Assembly: GCF_023630175.1 (NCBI RefSeq)
Contig: NZ_JALLIN010000018.1
Coordinates: 1 to 64,000 of the forward strand
Length of the DNA: 64,000 nucleotides
Reading direction: 5' to 3'
Source: Streptomyces cellostaticus
GTDB taxonomy: Bacteria; Actinomycetota; Actinomycetes; Streptomycetales; Streptomycetaceae
How positions within the stretch are numbered: the stretch's first letter is position 1; each line of letters begins with the position of its first letter. The notes beneath the pieces were generated by a model, which saw only the letters and a list, made by a program, of their open reading frames with translations, ran no database searches and was not told the origin of the DNA. Both the position numbers and the translations under genes were made by a program. Positions 26,801-34,689 of this stretch are shown piece after piece.

Positions 26801-27943
26801 GTGACGCACGACGACGCTCCGCCGCTGGCGGACCTCATGCCGTGGTCCGTCGCACCGCTGCGGCCGGGCCGCGCCTGGCCGACGGCGCCCGACCCCGGCT
26901 CCCTGCGGGCCCGCTGGGACGCGCTGCTCAGGGCCGGGGGCCCGGACCGGGAGGCCCTGTTCGAGCCGACCCGTTCCCGCACCGCGCACACCGCGGTGGG
27001 CCAGCTCCCCGGCCAGTCATCCGGCACCGAACGGCTGGCGCGCGCCGAGGGCCCCTGCGCCGAGCCGGTACGGGTGCTGGCGGCGCCCTTCGACGAGCAG
27101 TGGCTGATCCCGGACCACCGGCTGCTCGACGCGGCCCGGCCGGAGCTGTGGCGGGTGGCGGGCGAGCGGCAGGTGTTCCTGGTCGAGGCGGGCGACGACG
27201 GTCCGCCGCTCGCGACCTCGCTCCTGCCGCTGCTGCGCCCCGGCCGCGTCCGGCCGCTGTACCGCCGCCCGGACGGCACGGAGCCGAACCTGGCCCCCGG
27301 TCTGCCGGACCACCTGGCCGCCCTGCTGGGGGAACGGCCCACGGCCATGGACGTGCTGGCCTGGATCCTGGCGACGGTCCGCCCGGACCGCACCGTCCCG
27401 CTCACCCGGGACGCCGATGTCTGGGCGGCCGGCGTGGAGCTGGGGCGCCGTGCGCTGTGGCTGATGCGCCGCGACGGCGAGCGCCCCAAACTGCCCGGCG
27501 GCCGCCGCCCCTACGTCCGCGCGCCCCTGCCCGCACGGCCCCTGAGCCTGCGTTACGACCGCGAGGAGGAGGCACTGCACCTCGACGGGGGCCGGGTCGC
27601 CCCCGTGCCGCCGCAGGCCTGGGACCACGAGGTGGGCGGGGTCCGGGTGCTCGAGGCCTGGTTCGCGGCCCGCACCGCTGCGGCGGAGCCCGGCACCCTG
27701 GCCGCGATCCGTCCCGCCGCCTGGCCGCAGGTGTGGACGTCGGAACTGCTGGAGCTGGTCACCGTGCTGGCCCTGCTGGCGGAACTGGGCCCGCGGCGCG
27801 CCGCCCTGGACATCACCTCTCCGGTCACCGCGGCCGAGCTGCGCCGCGCGGGCGTGCTGCCGGTCCCGGCCTCCGCCCGCCGCCCCGCCTCGGTCCTGGA
27901 CCACCGGGAGGAGGGCCCGGACGGACAGTTCGCCCTGCTCTGA
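26801..27943 (+). CDS. Orphan Type ISP restriction-modification specificity-domain protein
   Basis: 380 residues. The sequence follows the C-terminal target-recognition domain of Type ISP restriction-modification enzymes: PFDEQWLIPDHRLLDAARPE, LWRVAGERQVFLVE, GTEPNLAPGLPDHL, DVLAWILATVRPD, PLTRDADVWAAGVELGRRAL, LHLDGGRVAPVPPQAWDHEV and GGVRVLEAWFAART. The nuclease, translocase and methyltransferase domains that make up the rest of a Type ISP enzyme (about 1500 residues) are absent, and no partner genes are adjacent. It is therefore probably a domesticated DNA-binding module. Start GTG 26801 fits the leaderless -10 box; ATG 26792 is the alternative. Actual role unknown. Confidence 0.8.
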   Translation: MTHDDAPPLADLMPWSVAPLRPGRAWPTAPDPGSLRARWDALLRAGGPDREALFEPTRSRTAHTAVGQLPGQSSGTERLARAEGPCAEPVRVLAAPFDEQWLIPDHRLLDAARPELWRVAGERQVFLVEAGDDGPPLATSLLPLLRPGRVRPLYRRPDGTEPNLAPGLPDHLAALLGERPTAMDVLAWILATVRPDRTVPLTRDADVWAAGVELGRRALWLMRRDGERPKLPGGRRPYVRAPLPARPLSLRYDREEEALHLDGGRVAPVPPQAWDHEVGGVRVLEAWFAARTAAAEPGTLAAIRPAAWPQVWTSELLELVTVLALLAELGPRRAALDITSPVTAAELRRAGVLPVPASARRPASVLDHREEGPDGQFALL

Positions 27944-28303
27944 GGGCGTCCCGCCCCCTCCCCCGCGTGGGCACACGGCGTCGGACGCGGCGCACCGCAG
28001 GGCGCAGGGCCGTCCTCGTACTGGCGCATCCGGGCGATCCGCCGACGCGGCGAGGTGCCGCAGCCGTCCTCGTGCGCCCACCGGGGGCGGCGGACAGCCC
28101 TCAGGGCCCGTGGCGAGAGTCCCGTCGTCCGCCCCGAGGAGCGGGCCCCGCGGCGTCCGCTCGCCCGCGGAACGGGCGGCGCGGCGCCGGCGCCCCGTCG
28201 GCCGGTGGTGGGCGCCGCGCGCGGTGCCGGTCCACGGGCCGGTGCAGGGGGCCCGGCGGCGGGGTACTGACAGGACCGCCGGTCAGGGGAGATCATCCGG
28301 CAC
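27944..28303. other. 360-bp intergenic region
   Basis: No supported gene. The region is GC-rich with Arg/Ala/Pro-type open frames on both strands that lack coding character. GGGGAGA at 28288 may serve the CaiB gene as ribosome site; no convincing promoter or hairpin was recognised. Confidence 0.5.
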
Positions 28304-29500
28304 ATGGATCATCTGCCGCTGCCCCTGGAGGGCATCACCGTCGTCGCCGTCGAACAGGCCGTGTCCGCGCCCTTCGCCACCCGGCAGCTCGCCGACCTGG
28401 GCGCCCGGGTCGTCAAGGTGGAGCGGATCGACGGGGGCGACTTCGCACGGGGCTACGACACCGCCGCCGGGGGTCTCGCCTCGCACTTCGTGTGGTGCAA
28501 CCGCGGCAAGGAGTCCATCGCCCTGGACCTGAAGGACCCGCGCGGCCTGGCGGTCGTACGGCGGCTGGTCGAGGACGCGGACGTGTTCGTGCAGAACCTC
28601 GCCCACGGAGCCGCCGCCCGGCTGGGGCTGGACGCGGCCACGCTGTGCGCGGCGCACCCGCGGCTGATCGCGGTGGACATCTCCGGGTACGGCGGCTCGG
28701 GGCCGTACGCGGACAAGCGGGCGTACGACATGCTCGTGCAGTGCGAGGCCGGCCTGGTGTCGGTGACCGGGACGCCCGGGCAGCCGGTCAAGGCGGGCAT
28801 TCCGGCGGCGGACATCGCGGCGGCCATGTACGCCTTCTCCGGCGTGCTGGCCGCGCTGGTCCGGCGGGGCACCACCGGCCGCGGCGGGCCGGTGGAGGTG
28901 TCGATGCTGGAGGCCCTCGCGGAATGGATGGGGCATCCGCTGCACCACGCGATGCACGGGGGCGAGCCGCCGGTCCGCACCGGACTCGCGCACGCCGTGA
29001 TCGCGCCCTACGACGCCTATCCCACGGTGGACGGCGGACGGGTGCTGCTCTCGGTGCAGAACGACCGGGAGTGGTGCCGGCTGGCCGAACAGGTCATGGG
29101 AAGGCCGGAGTTGGCGACGGACCCGGACTTCGCGACCAACGCGGCCCGGGTGGCGAACCGGGGGCGGACCGACGAACTGGTCGCGCGGGCGCTCGGAGCC
29201 CTCGGCGCCGACGAGGCGCTGGCCCGGCTGGAGCAGGCCGGGATCGCCTGCGCGCGACTGCGCGACCTGCACGAACTGGCGGAGCATCCGCAGCTCGCGG
29301 CCCGGGAGCGATGGCGTCGGGTGGGGACGCCGGCCGGGCCGCTGAAGGCGCTGCTGCCTCCCATCACGCTGCCGGGCGGGGACGAGGCACGGATGGGCGA
29401 CGTGCCCGCGCTCGGACAGCACACCGGGACCCTGCTGCGTGCCGTGGGGATGACGGACGAGGAGATCGCGGCGTTGCGCGGGGACGGTGTGGTGGCCTGA
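28304..29500 (+). CDS. CaiB/BaiF family CoA-transferase (class III)
   Basis: 398 residues. Family III CoA-transferases move CoA between organic acids through an aspartyl-CoA intermediate. The conserved starts LEGITVVAVEQAVSAPFATR and DLGARVVKVERIDGGDFARG, the NRGKESIALDLKDPRG strand and the catalytic segment KRAYDMLVQCEAGL, where the Asp is the expected nucleophile, are present, then VSMLEALAEWMGHPL. Length is typical. Monocistronic, with no dehydratase or racemase next door, so donor and acceptor acids (for example succinyl-CoA with a dicarboxylate, or 2-methylacyl-CoA racemisation) cannot be chosen. Confidence 0.92.
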   Translation: MDHLPLPLEGITVVAVEQAVSAPFATRQLADLGARVVKVERIDGGDFARGYDTAAGGLASHFVWCNRGKESIALDLKDPRGLAVVRRLVEDADVFVQNLAHGAAARLGLDAATLCAAHPRLIAVDISGYGGSGPYADKRAYDMLVQCEAGLVSVTGTPGQPVKAGIPAADIAAAMYAFSGVLAALVRRGTTGRGGPVEVSMLEALAEWMGHPLHHAMHGGEPPVRTGLAHAVIAPYDAYPTVDGGRVLLSVQNDREWCRLAEQVMGRPELATDPDFATNAARVANRGRTDELVARALGALGADEALARLEQAGIACARLRDLHELAEHPQLAARERWRRVGTPAGPLKALLPPITLPGGDEARMGDVPALGQHTGTLLRAVGMTDEEIAALRGDGVVA

Positions 29501-29582
29501 GCGCGAACCGGGACAGGCTCGGCGACCGCCGGGCCGCTCAGGCGCCCCGCTGGGCCTCGCCCGGTACTCGGCTCGGGGTCGC

Positions 29583-29852
29583 TCAGTGCCCGCCGAACAG
29601 CGAACGGCGCAGCCGGCGCAGCGGCGCGAACAGGGAGACCCGGCTGACCCGCCGGCCCCGGTCGCTGCGCTGGTGCGCGGCACCACGTGTCGTCAGCTCG
29701 CGCATCAGTGAGGTGGCCTCGGCCGTCTCGCCCTGCGGTATGGCGGGACCCGCCAGCACCGACAGATGGCGGTCGAGGCGCGAACTGGTCGCGCTGCTCC
29801 CGCAGGTGATCGCAGGAACCCTGGCCCTGCTGCGCACTGTTATCTGCTCCAT
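29583..29852 (-). CDS. Conserved small basic protein
   Basis: 89 residues from ATG 29852 with GGGGAG upstream. It begins MEQITVRSRARVPAITCG and ends with RVSLFAPLRRLRRSLFGGH, an arginine-rich amphipathic tail. One cysteine; no membrane segment. I recall it as a conserved Streptomyces hypothetical, without known function. The basic C-terminus suggests nucleic-acid or membrane-surface contact, which is a guess. It is transcribed away from the anti-sigma gene end. Confidence 0.65.
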   Translation of the reverse strand: MEQITVRSRARVPAITCGSSATSSRLDRHLSVLAGPAIPQGETAEATSLMRELTTRGAAHQRSDRGRRVSRVSLFAPLRRLRRSLFGGH

Positions 29853-29966
29853 GTCACTCCCCACCCGTACGAGTCCACCCGGCCCGGGCAGGGTAACCCT
29901 ATCGCCCCGGTGGAGCACCCGTGTATCTCGCCCACGTGATTCACCTTCCCCACAAGGAGGTTGACC

Positions 29967-30077
29967 ATGCCTAGCCGACTACTCTCCGAATCCGACCGCA
30001 TTCAGGGTGAGTTGGGCAACCGGCTGACCAGTGGGCTGAGCAGAGCCACCGCCGGGCTCGACGGTTACGGCGAGTGA
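29967..30077 (+). CDS. Candidate 36-residue peptide antisense to the anti-sigma 3' end
   Basis: ATG 29967 follows a near-perfect AAGGAGGTTGACC ribosome site, unusually strong for this window. The frame reads MPSRLLSESDRIQGEL and ends in GLDGYGE before TGA. It lies on the strand opposite the last 99 bp of the anti-sigma gene. The strong ribosome site argues for translation; the overlap with a well-supported gene argues against it. No homologue recognised. Confidence 0.25.
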   Translation: MPSRLLSESDRIQGELGNRLTSGLSRATAGLDGYGE

Positions 30078-30791
30078 CGTCGACGAGCGGCCGAGCCCCT
30101 TGGCCACCAGGGGCGTGTCGCCCGCGAGGAGGCCCAGGGAGCGCGGTAGCGCATGGGGGCGCATGAGCCAGAGCTGATGCACGCGGCCACCGGAAGGGGT
30201 GCCGTATCCGCTGAGGGTGACGACGGCCCGCCCCTCCGATACGGAGGCGATCACTCCGATACCGCGGCCCCGAGCGTCCTCGCTCGCGGTGGCGCGGGCG
30301 TCGGGAGCGGCGAGAACGTGGGCGATCTCACGTCCCCGGGCCTGCTCCGCGGCGAGCCGGTCCTGGGTGCGGTTCGCCTGGACGGCGAAGAGGGACGCGA
30401 CGACCAGGGCCGCGGCGGCGGTCGCCGTGGCGAACGGGACGAACAGGGAGCGCGCCCGGGGCGTACGGGCGCGCGCGGGTGGGGGCGTGCCACCCCAGAC
30501 GTGCGGCGGCAGTTGGGGGGCGCGCTCCCGGACGGGCGACTGCTCCTGAGGGGTGGTCCGGACCGCGGCGAGCACCCGGTCGCGCAGGGCGGCGGGCGCG
30601 GGGCTGGCCGCGGACCAGGCCAGGCGTACCGCGTCCTCGGACAGCGCCCGGGTCTCGGCGGCGCAGCGGTCGCAGTGCGCCAAGTGCTTCTCGAAGCGCC
30701 GCCGTTCGCCGGGTTCGAGGGCGTCCAGCGCGTAGGGGGCGGCGAGGGAGTGCAGGTCCCCGCGGCCCAGCAGGCGGCCGAGGATGCTCAC
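29979..30791 (-). CDS. Anti-sigma-K factor (RskA type) with zinc-binding anti-sigma domain
   Basis: 270 residues. The N-terminal HLAHCDRC (H-x3-C-x2-C) is the zinc anti-sigma motif that holds the ECF sigma factor; one helix (SLFVPFATATAAAALVVASL) crosses the membrane; the extracytoplasmic domain (VTLSGYGTPSGGRVHQLWLM) is the RskA fold, which regulated proteolysis would destroy to free the sigma factor. GTG 30791 overlaps the sigma gene stop as GTGA, so the two are co-translated. The last residues (TGQPVAQLTLNAVGFGE) are longer than I remember for homologues. Confidence 0.93.
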   Translation of the reverse strand: MSILGRLLGRGDLHSLAAPYALDALEPGERRRFEKHLAHCDRCAAETRALSEDAVRLAWSAASPAPAALRDRVLAAVRTTPQEQSPVRERAPQLPPHVWGGTPPPARARTPRARSLFVPFATATAAAALVVASLFAVQANRTQDRLAAEQARGREIAHVLAAPDARATASEDARGRGIGVIASVSEGRAVVTLSGYGTPSGGRVHQLWLMRPHALPRSLGLLAGDTPLVAKGLGRSSTSLAVTVEPGGGSAQPTGQPVAQLTLNAVGFGE

Positions 30792-31393
30792 GCGGCACCT
30801 CCCAGGCACTCGCGCAGCCGGGTGAGGCCGTCGCGCATCCGGGTCTTGACCGTGCCGAGCGGCAGCGAGAGCCGCTCCGCCACCTCACGGTAGGTGTAGC
30901 CGTCGTAGTAGGCCAGGGTGACCGACTGGCGTTGCAGTGCCGTGAGCCGCTTCAGGCAGCGGCGCACCCACTCGCGCTCCAGGCCGGCCTCCACCTCCTC
31001 GGCGACGTGGTCGAAGGCCGGTTCCCCGGCCCGCAGCGCCTCCCGCTGCTCGCGTTCGCCGGCCGCGCGGGCGCTGCGCACCCGGTCGACGGCGCGGCGG
31101 TGGGCGAGGGTGAGGATCCAGGACAGGGCACTGCCCCGCCGGGGATCGAACCGGCCCGCGGAGCGCCACAGTTCCAGCAGCACCTCCTGGGCCACCTCCT
31201 CGGACTGCGAGGGATCGCGCACCACCCGCCGGACGAGCCCGAACACCGGTCCGGACACCAGTGCGTAGAGGTCCTCGAACGCCCGCTGGTCGCCGCCCGC
31301 CACGAGCACCAGCAATTCGTCCGCCTCCACCCCGGTTCGCCCTCCGTGGCCACAGCCGGCCCGGCCCCCGCCTCTGACTCCACGCATCCGCAC
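30788..31393 (-). CDS. sigK: ECF RNA polymerase sigma factor SigK
   Basis: 201 residues. Sigma region 2 is AFEDLYALVSGPVFGLVRRV through QSEEVAQEVLLELWRSAGRF, and region 4 is LTALQRQSVTLAYYDGYTYR through LPLGTVKTRMRDGLTRLREC; this is group ECF19. GTG 31393 is chosen because GGAGGT (31402-31407) is 8 nt upstream; ATG 31387 is the alternative. It is paired with a membrane anti-sigma factor and divergent from the DUF4331-TPR-metal-transporter genes, which probably form its regulon, as a SigK-like promoter before DUF4331 suggests. Confidence 0.93.
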   Translation of the reverse strand: MRMRGVRGGGRAGCGHGGRTGVEADELLVLVAGGDQRAFEDLYALVSGPVFGLVRRVVRDPSQSEEVAQEVLLELWRSAGRFDPRRGSALSWILTLAHRRAVDRVRSARAAGEREQREALRAGEPAFDHVAEEVEAGLEREWVRRCLKRLTALQRQSVTLAYYDGYTYREVAERLSLPLGTVKTRMRDGLTRLRECLGGAA

Positions 31394-31477
31394 GAGCGCA
31401 CACCTCCGGCGGTTGATACGCATCGGCGGGTCGAAAACGCGGGTCCCGGAAGGTCCAAAAGAAATTTCCCGGCCGAC

Positions 31478-31505
31478 CAATCCGATCGGCGATCCCGCTC
31501 CGTAT
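31478..31505 (+). promoter_or_regulatory. Candidate SigK-dependent promoter of DUF4331 gene
   Basis: CAATCC (31478-31483), 16 bp, CCGTAT (31500-31505). From memory the mycobacterial SigK consensus is CCATCC-N16/17-CCGAAT, one mismatch in each box. The predicted start is about 35 bp before ATG 31546. Confidence 0.45.
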
Positions 31506-31545
31506 ACCCGTCCGTCAAAGCAAGTCGGTATCGAGGACGGACGGC

Positions 31546-33087
31546 ATGACACCTCTCTTCTCCAGGAGCGGCACCGGTCGCAAGGGCCTGGTCACGCTCA
31601 TCTGTGGTGCGCTGGCCGCCGGAGGGCTCGCAGCCGCCGGCGTCGCCACGCTGGAACCCGGGGCGGCCTCCGCCTCCTCCCACCGCGAGGCCCCGCTGAT
31701 CTCGGGGACCCCGCAGTACGACAACACGGACCTGTACGCGTTCGTCAGCCCGGACAAGCCCGACACCACGACGATCGTGGCCGACTGGATCCCGTTCGAG
31801 GAGCCGGCCGGCGGCCCGAACTTCTACACGTTCGCGGACGACGCGCAGTACGACATCCACATCGACAACAACGGGGACGCGCAGGGCGAGCTGCTGTTCC
31901 GCTACACCTTCAGGACGCACACGAAGAACGGCGACACGTTCCTGTACAACACCGGTCCCGTCACCAGCCTCGACGACCCGGACCTCAACATCACGCAGAC
32001 GTACGACATCGACCTGATCCGCACGAGGCACGGGCACGAGATGTCGCGGACGAAGCTCGCGGACGACGTGCCGGTGGCACCGTCGAACGTGGGCAAGGCG
32101 TCCATGCCGGACTACGGCAAGCTGCGCTCGCAGGCCGTGTACAAGGCCGCGGGCGGCGCCACCACCTTCGCCGGCCAGGCCGACGACCCGTTCTTCCTGG
32201 ACCTGCGGGTGTTCGACCTGCTGTACGGCGGCAACCTCACCGAGGTCGGCCGGGACACGCTCAAGGGCTACAACGTCAACACGATCGCGCTCCAGGTGCC
32301 GAACGACCTGATACGCGAGTCGGGCGAGCAGCCGATCGTCGGCATCTGGTCGACCACCCAGCGCCGCAACGCGCAGGGCTACTACGCGCAGGTCTCGCGT
32401 CTCGGCAACCCGCTGGTGAACGAGGTCGTCAACCCGCAGAAGGACAAGGACAGGTTCAACGCGTCGCAGCCCGCGTACGACGCCCAGTTCCTGAAGAACG
32501 TGACCAACCCCGAGCTGCCGAAGCTCATCGAGGGCATCTACAAGATCAAGGCGCCCGCCGAGCCGCGCAACGACCTGGTCGACGTCTTCCTCAAGGGCGT
32601 CAAGGGTCTCAACCAGCCGCCCAACGTGAAGCCTTCGGAGCAGTTGCGGCTGAACACCTCGATCAAGCCGAGCATGCATCCCAAGCGGCTGGGCGTCCTG
32701 GACGGCGACAACGCGGGCTTCCCGAACGGCCGCCGGCTCACCGACGACGTGATCGACGAGGCGCTCCAGGTGGTGGAGGGCGAACTGGTCGGTGCCAAGA
32801 ACGACCTGGGCGACGCGGTGGACAAGAACGACAAGAAGTTCGGGAAGTACTTCCCGTACGTCGCCGAGCCCACCGCCGGATCGCGCGGCGCGCTCGCCAA
32901 GGGCACCACCAAGGGCGCGGACGTGCGCAGCCAGCTCGGCGACGCGCTGCAGCCGGCCGGGGCCGGCTCGGCCGGCTCCGGGAACACCGTGCTGATCGCC
33001 GCCTCGGCGGCCTCGGGCGCGGCCGGCATCCTGCTGATCGGCACCGCGCTCGCCTGGTGGCGCCGCCGGATGCAGCGCGCGTACTGA
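31546..33087 (+). CDS. Secreted DUF4331 protein with C-terminal membrane anchor
   Basis: 513 residues. Signal peptide residues 1-43 end at GAASA; the mature protein begins SSHREAPLISGTPQYDNTDL and YAFVSPDKPDTTTIVADWIP, the DUF4331 signature. The C-terminus has a membrane helix (VLIAASAASGAAGILLIGTA) and a basic WWRRRMQR tail, so it is held on the outer face of the membrane. DUF4331 proteins often occur with ECF19 sigma factors; their molecular function is unknown. It is followed by a partial terminator, then TPR and NicO genes. Confidence 0.9.
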   Translation: MTPLFSRSGTGRKGLVTLICGALAAGGLAAAGVATLEPGAASASSHREAPLISGTPQYDNTDLYAFVSPDKPDTTTIVADWIPFEEPAGGPNFYTFADDAQYDIHIDNNGDAQGELLFRYTFRTHTKNGDTFLYNTGPVTSLDDPDLNITQTYDIDLIRTRHGHEMSRTKLADDVPVAPSNVGKASMPDYGKLRSQAVYKAAGGATTFAGQADDPFFLDLRVFDLLYGGNLTEVGRDTLKGYNVNTIALQVPNDLIRESGEQPIVGIWSTTQRRNAQGYYAQVSRLGNPLVNEVVNPQKDKDRFNASQPAYDAQFLKNVTNPELPKLIEGIYKIKAPAEPRNDLVDVFLKGVKGLNQPPNVKPSEQLRLNTSIKPSMHPKRLGVLDGDNAGFPNGRRLTDDVIDEALQVVEGELVGAKNDLGDAVDKNDKKFGKYFPYVAEPTAGSRGALAKGTTKGADVRSQLGDALQPAGAGSAGSGNTVLIAASAASGAAGILLIGTALAWWRRRMQRAY

Positions 33088-33101
33088 CACACCCCCGAAC
33101 C

Positions 33102-33140
33102 GGCGCGGCCCGCTTCCCTTCCCCCACGGCGGGCCGCGCC
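33102..33140 (+). terminator. Intercistronic hairpin after DUF4331 gene
   Basis: Perfect 12-bp arms (GGCGCGGCCCGC and its complement), 15-nt loop, 14 bp past the stop codon. It may reduce read-through into the TPR gene. Confidence 0.6.
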
Positions 33141-33180
33141 CTCCCGCTTTCGACCGGCACCAGGCGACCCAGGAGACGGC

Positions 33181-34689
33181 ATGGCCCCGCGCACCAACGA
33201 CGAGGAGACCGGCGGGCATTCGGCCCGCACGGCCGGGTCCGGCACCCCGCCGCCCGGCACCGGACCCGCACCGCGGCCCGAGTCCGGTACACCGCCGGAG
33301 GAGAGCCGGGCCGCGGCCGGCGCCGAGGAGCGGGTGGCCGCCGTGCGGCGGGTCGGGGCCGCGGGCCGGCGGTGGCGGGCCGCGCGGCTCGCGGGGCCGG
33401 CGGCGCTGCTGGCGGTCGCGCTCACCGCGGGTGCGGTCGCCGTCGGGGCCGCGCGGGACGGCCGGCCGGAACCGGCGGCGGCCTCGGGCGCCGTCGATCC
33501 CGGAGTGCTGGGCGGCGGGAACCTGGACGCGGCCGTCACCGCGCTCCAGACCCATCTGAGGTCCCAGCCCCGGGACCACGGCGGCTGGGCCACCCTCGGT
33601 CTCGCCTACGTCGAGCAGGCGCGGACCAAGGGCGACCCGGCCCGGTACCCGCAGGCGGAGAAGGCGCTGGAGCGGTCCCTGGAACTGGCCCCCGGCGACG
33701 ACCAGGCGCTGGCCGGGCGGGCCGCCCTGGCGGCGGCCCGGCACGACTTCACCGGTGCCCTCGCCCAAGCGGACCGGGCACTGCGGCAGAACCCGTACAA
33801 CGAACGCGCCCTGTGCTCCCGGGTGGACGCCCTGGTGGAGCTCGGCCGGTACGCCGAGGCGTCCCGGGCCGCCCGCACCGCCGACGAACGCAGGCCGGGC
33901 GTACCGGTCTTCACCCGGTACGCCTATGTGCGCGAGCTGCGCGGCGACGTGGCGGGGGCCCAGCGGGTCCTCCGGCAGGCCCTCGACGCGGCCGCCTCCC
34001 CCGGCGACGTCGCCTACGTGGCCGCCCAGCTCGGCCAGCTCGCCTGGAACCAGGGGCGGTACGCGTCCGCGCTCGCCCACTACTCCAGGGCCCTGGCCGC
34101 CGACGACACCTATCTGCCGGCGCTGGAGGGCCGGGCCCGGACGCAGGCGGCGAGCGGGCACCGGGACGAGGCGATCCAGGGACTGCGGTCCGTGGTCGCC
34201 CGCTCCCCGCTGCCCGGGCCGCTGGTCGCGCTCGGCGAGCTGTACGAGGCCCGCGGCGGGGCCGGCGACAGGGCGCGGGCACGGGAGCAGTACGCCCTCG
34301 TGGACACCTGGACCGCACTGGCCCGGGCCAACGGTGTCGACGTCGATCTGGACACCGCGCTGGCCGCCGCCGACCACGGCGACCGGGCTGCGGCGCTGCG
34401 CGCGGCCCGTGCCGAGTGGGCCCGCCGGCACACCGTGCACACCGCGGACGCCCTCGCCTGGGCACTGCACGTCAACGGCCATGACGAGGAGGCTCTCGCG
34501 CTGGCCCGCCGGGCCACGGCCACCGGCTACCGCAACGCCGCCTTCCTCCATCACCGCGGTGTGATCGAGCTGGCCACGGGCCACACCGCGGACGGCCGTG
34601 CCTCGCTGCGGGCCGCGCTGCGGCTCAACCCCGGCTTCTCGCCGCTGGGCGCGGCACAGGCCCGTAAGGCACTGGAGGCCGCGAAGTGA
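33181..34689 (+). CDS. Membrane-anchored tetratricopeptide-repeat protein
   Basis: 502 residues. One N-terminal membrane helix (LAGPAALLAVALTAGAVAVG) after a 60-residue cytoplasmic Pro/Gly-rich stretch, then roughly nine TPR units, for example GGWATLGLAYVEQARTKGDP, PYNERALCSRVDALVELGRY and GRYASALAHYSRALAADDTY. TPR arrays bind other proteins, so this may scaffold the products on either side of it. Its stop codon overlaps the metal-transporter GTG as GTGA, showing tight coupling with that transporter. Confidence 0.9.
   Translation: MAPRTNDEETGGHSARTAGSGTPPPGTGPAPRPESGTPPEESRAAAGAEERVAAVRRVGAAGRRWRAARLAGPAALLAVALTAGAVAVGAARDGRPEPAAASGAVDPGVLGGGNLDAAVTALQTHLRSQPRDHGGWATLGLAYVEQARTKGDPARYPQAEKALERSLELAPGDDQALAGRAALAAARHDFTGALAQADRALRQNPYNERALCSRVDALVELGRYAEASRAARTADERRPGVPVFTRYAYVRELRGDVAGAQRVLRQALDAAASPGDVAYVAAQLGQLAWNQGRYASALAHYSRALAADDTYLPALEGRARTQAASGHRDEAIQGLRSVVARSPLPGPLVALGELYEARGGAGDRARAREQYALVDTWTALARANGVDVDLDTALAAADHGDRAAALRAARAEWARRHTVHTADALAWALHVNGHDEEALALARRATATGYRNAAFLHHRGVIELATGHTADGRASLRAALRLNPGFSPLGAAQARKALEAAK

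Noticed and set aside
30952..34584. A 1210-codon minus-strand open frame
   Set aside because: A shadow of the DUF4331 and TPR genes and of sigK in another frame; Arg/Gly/Val-rich without motifs.
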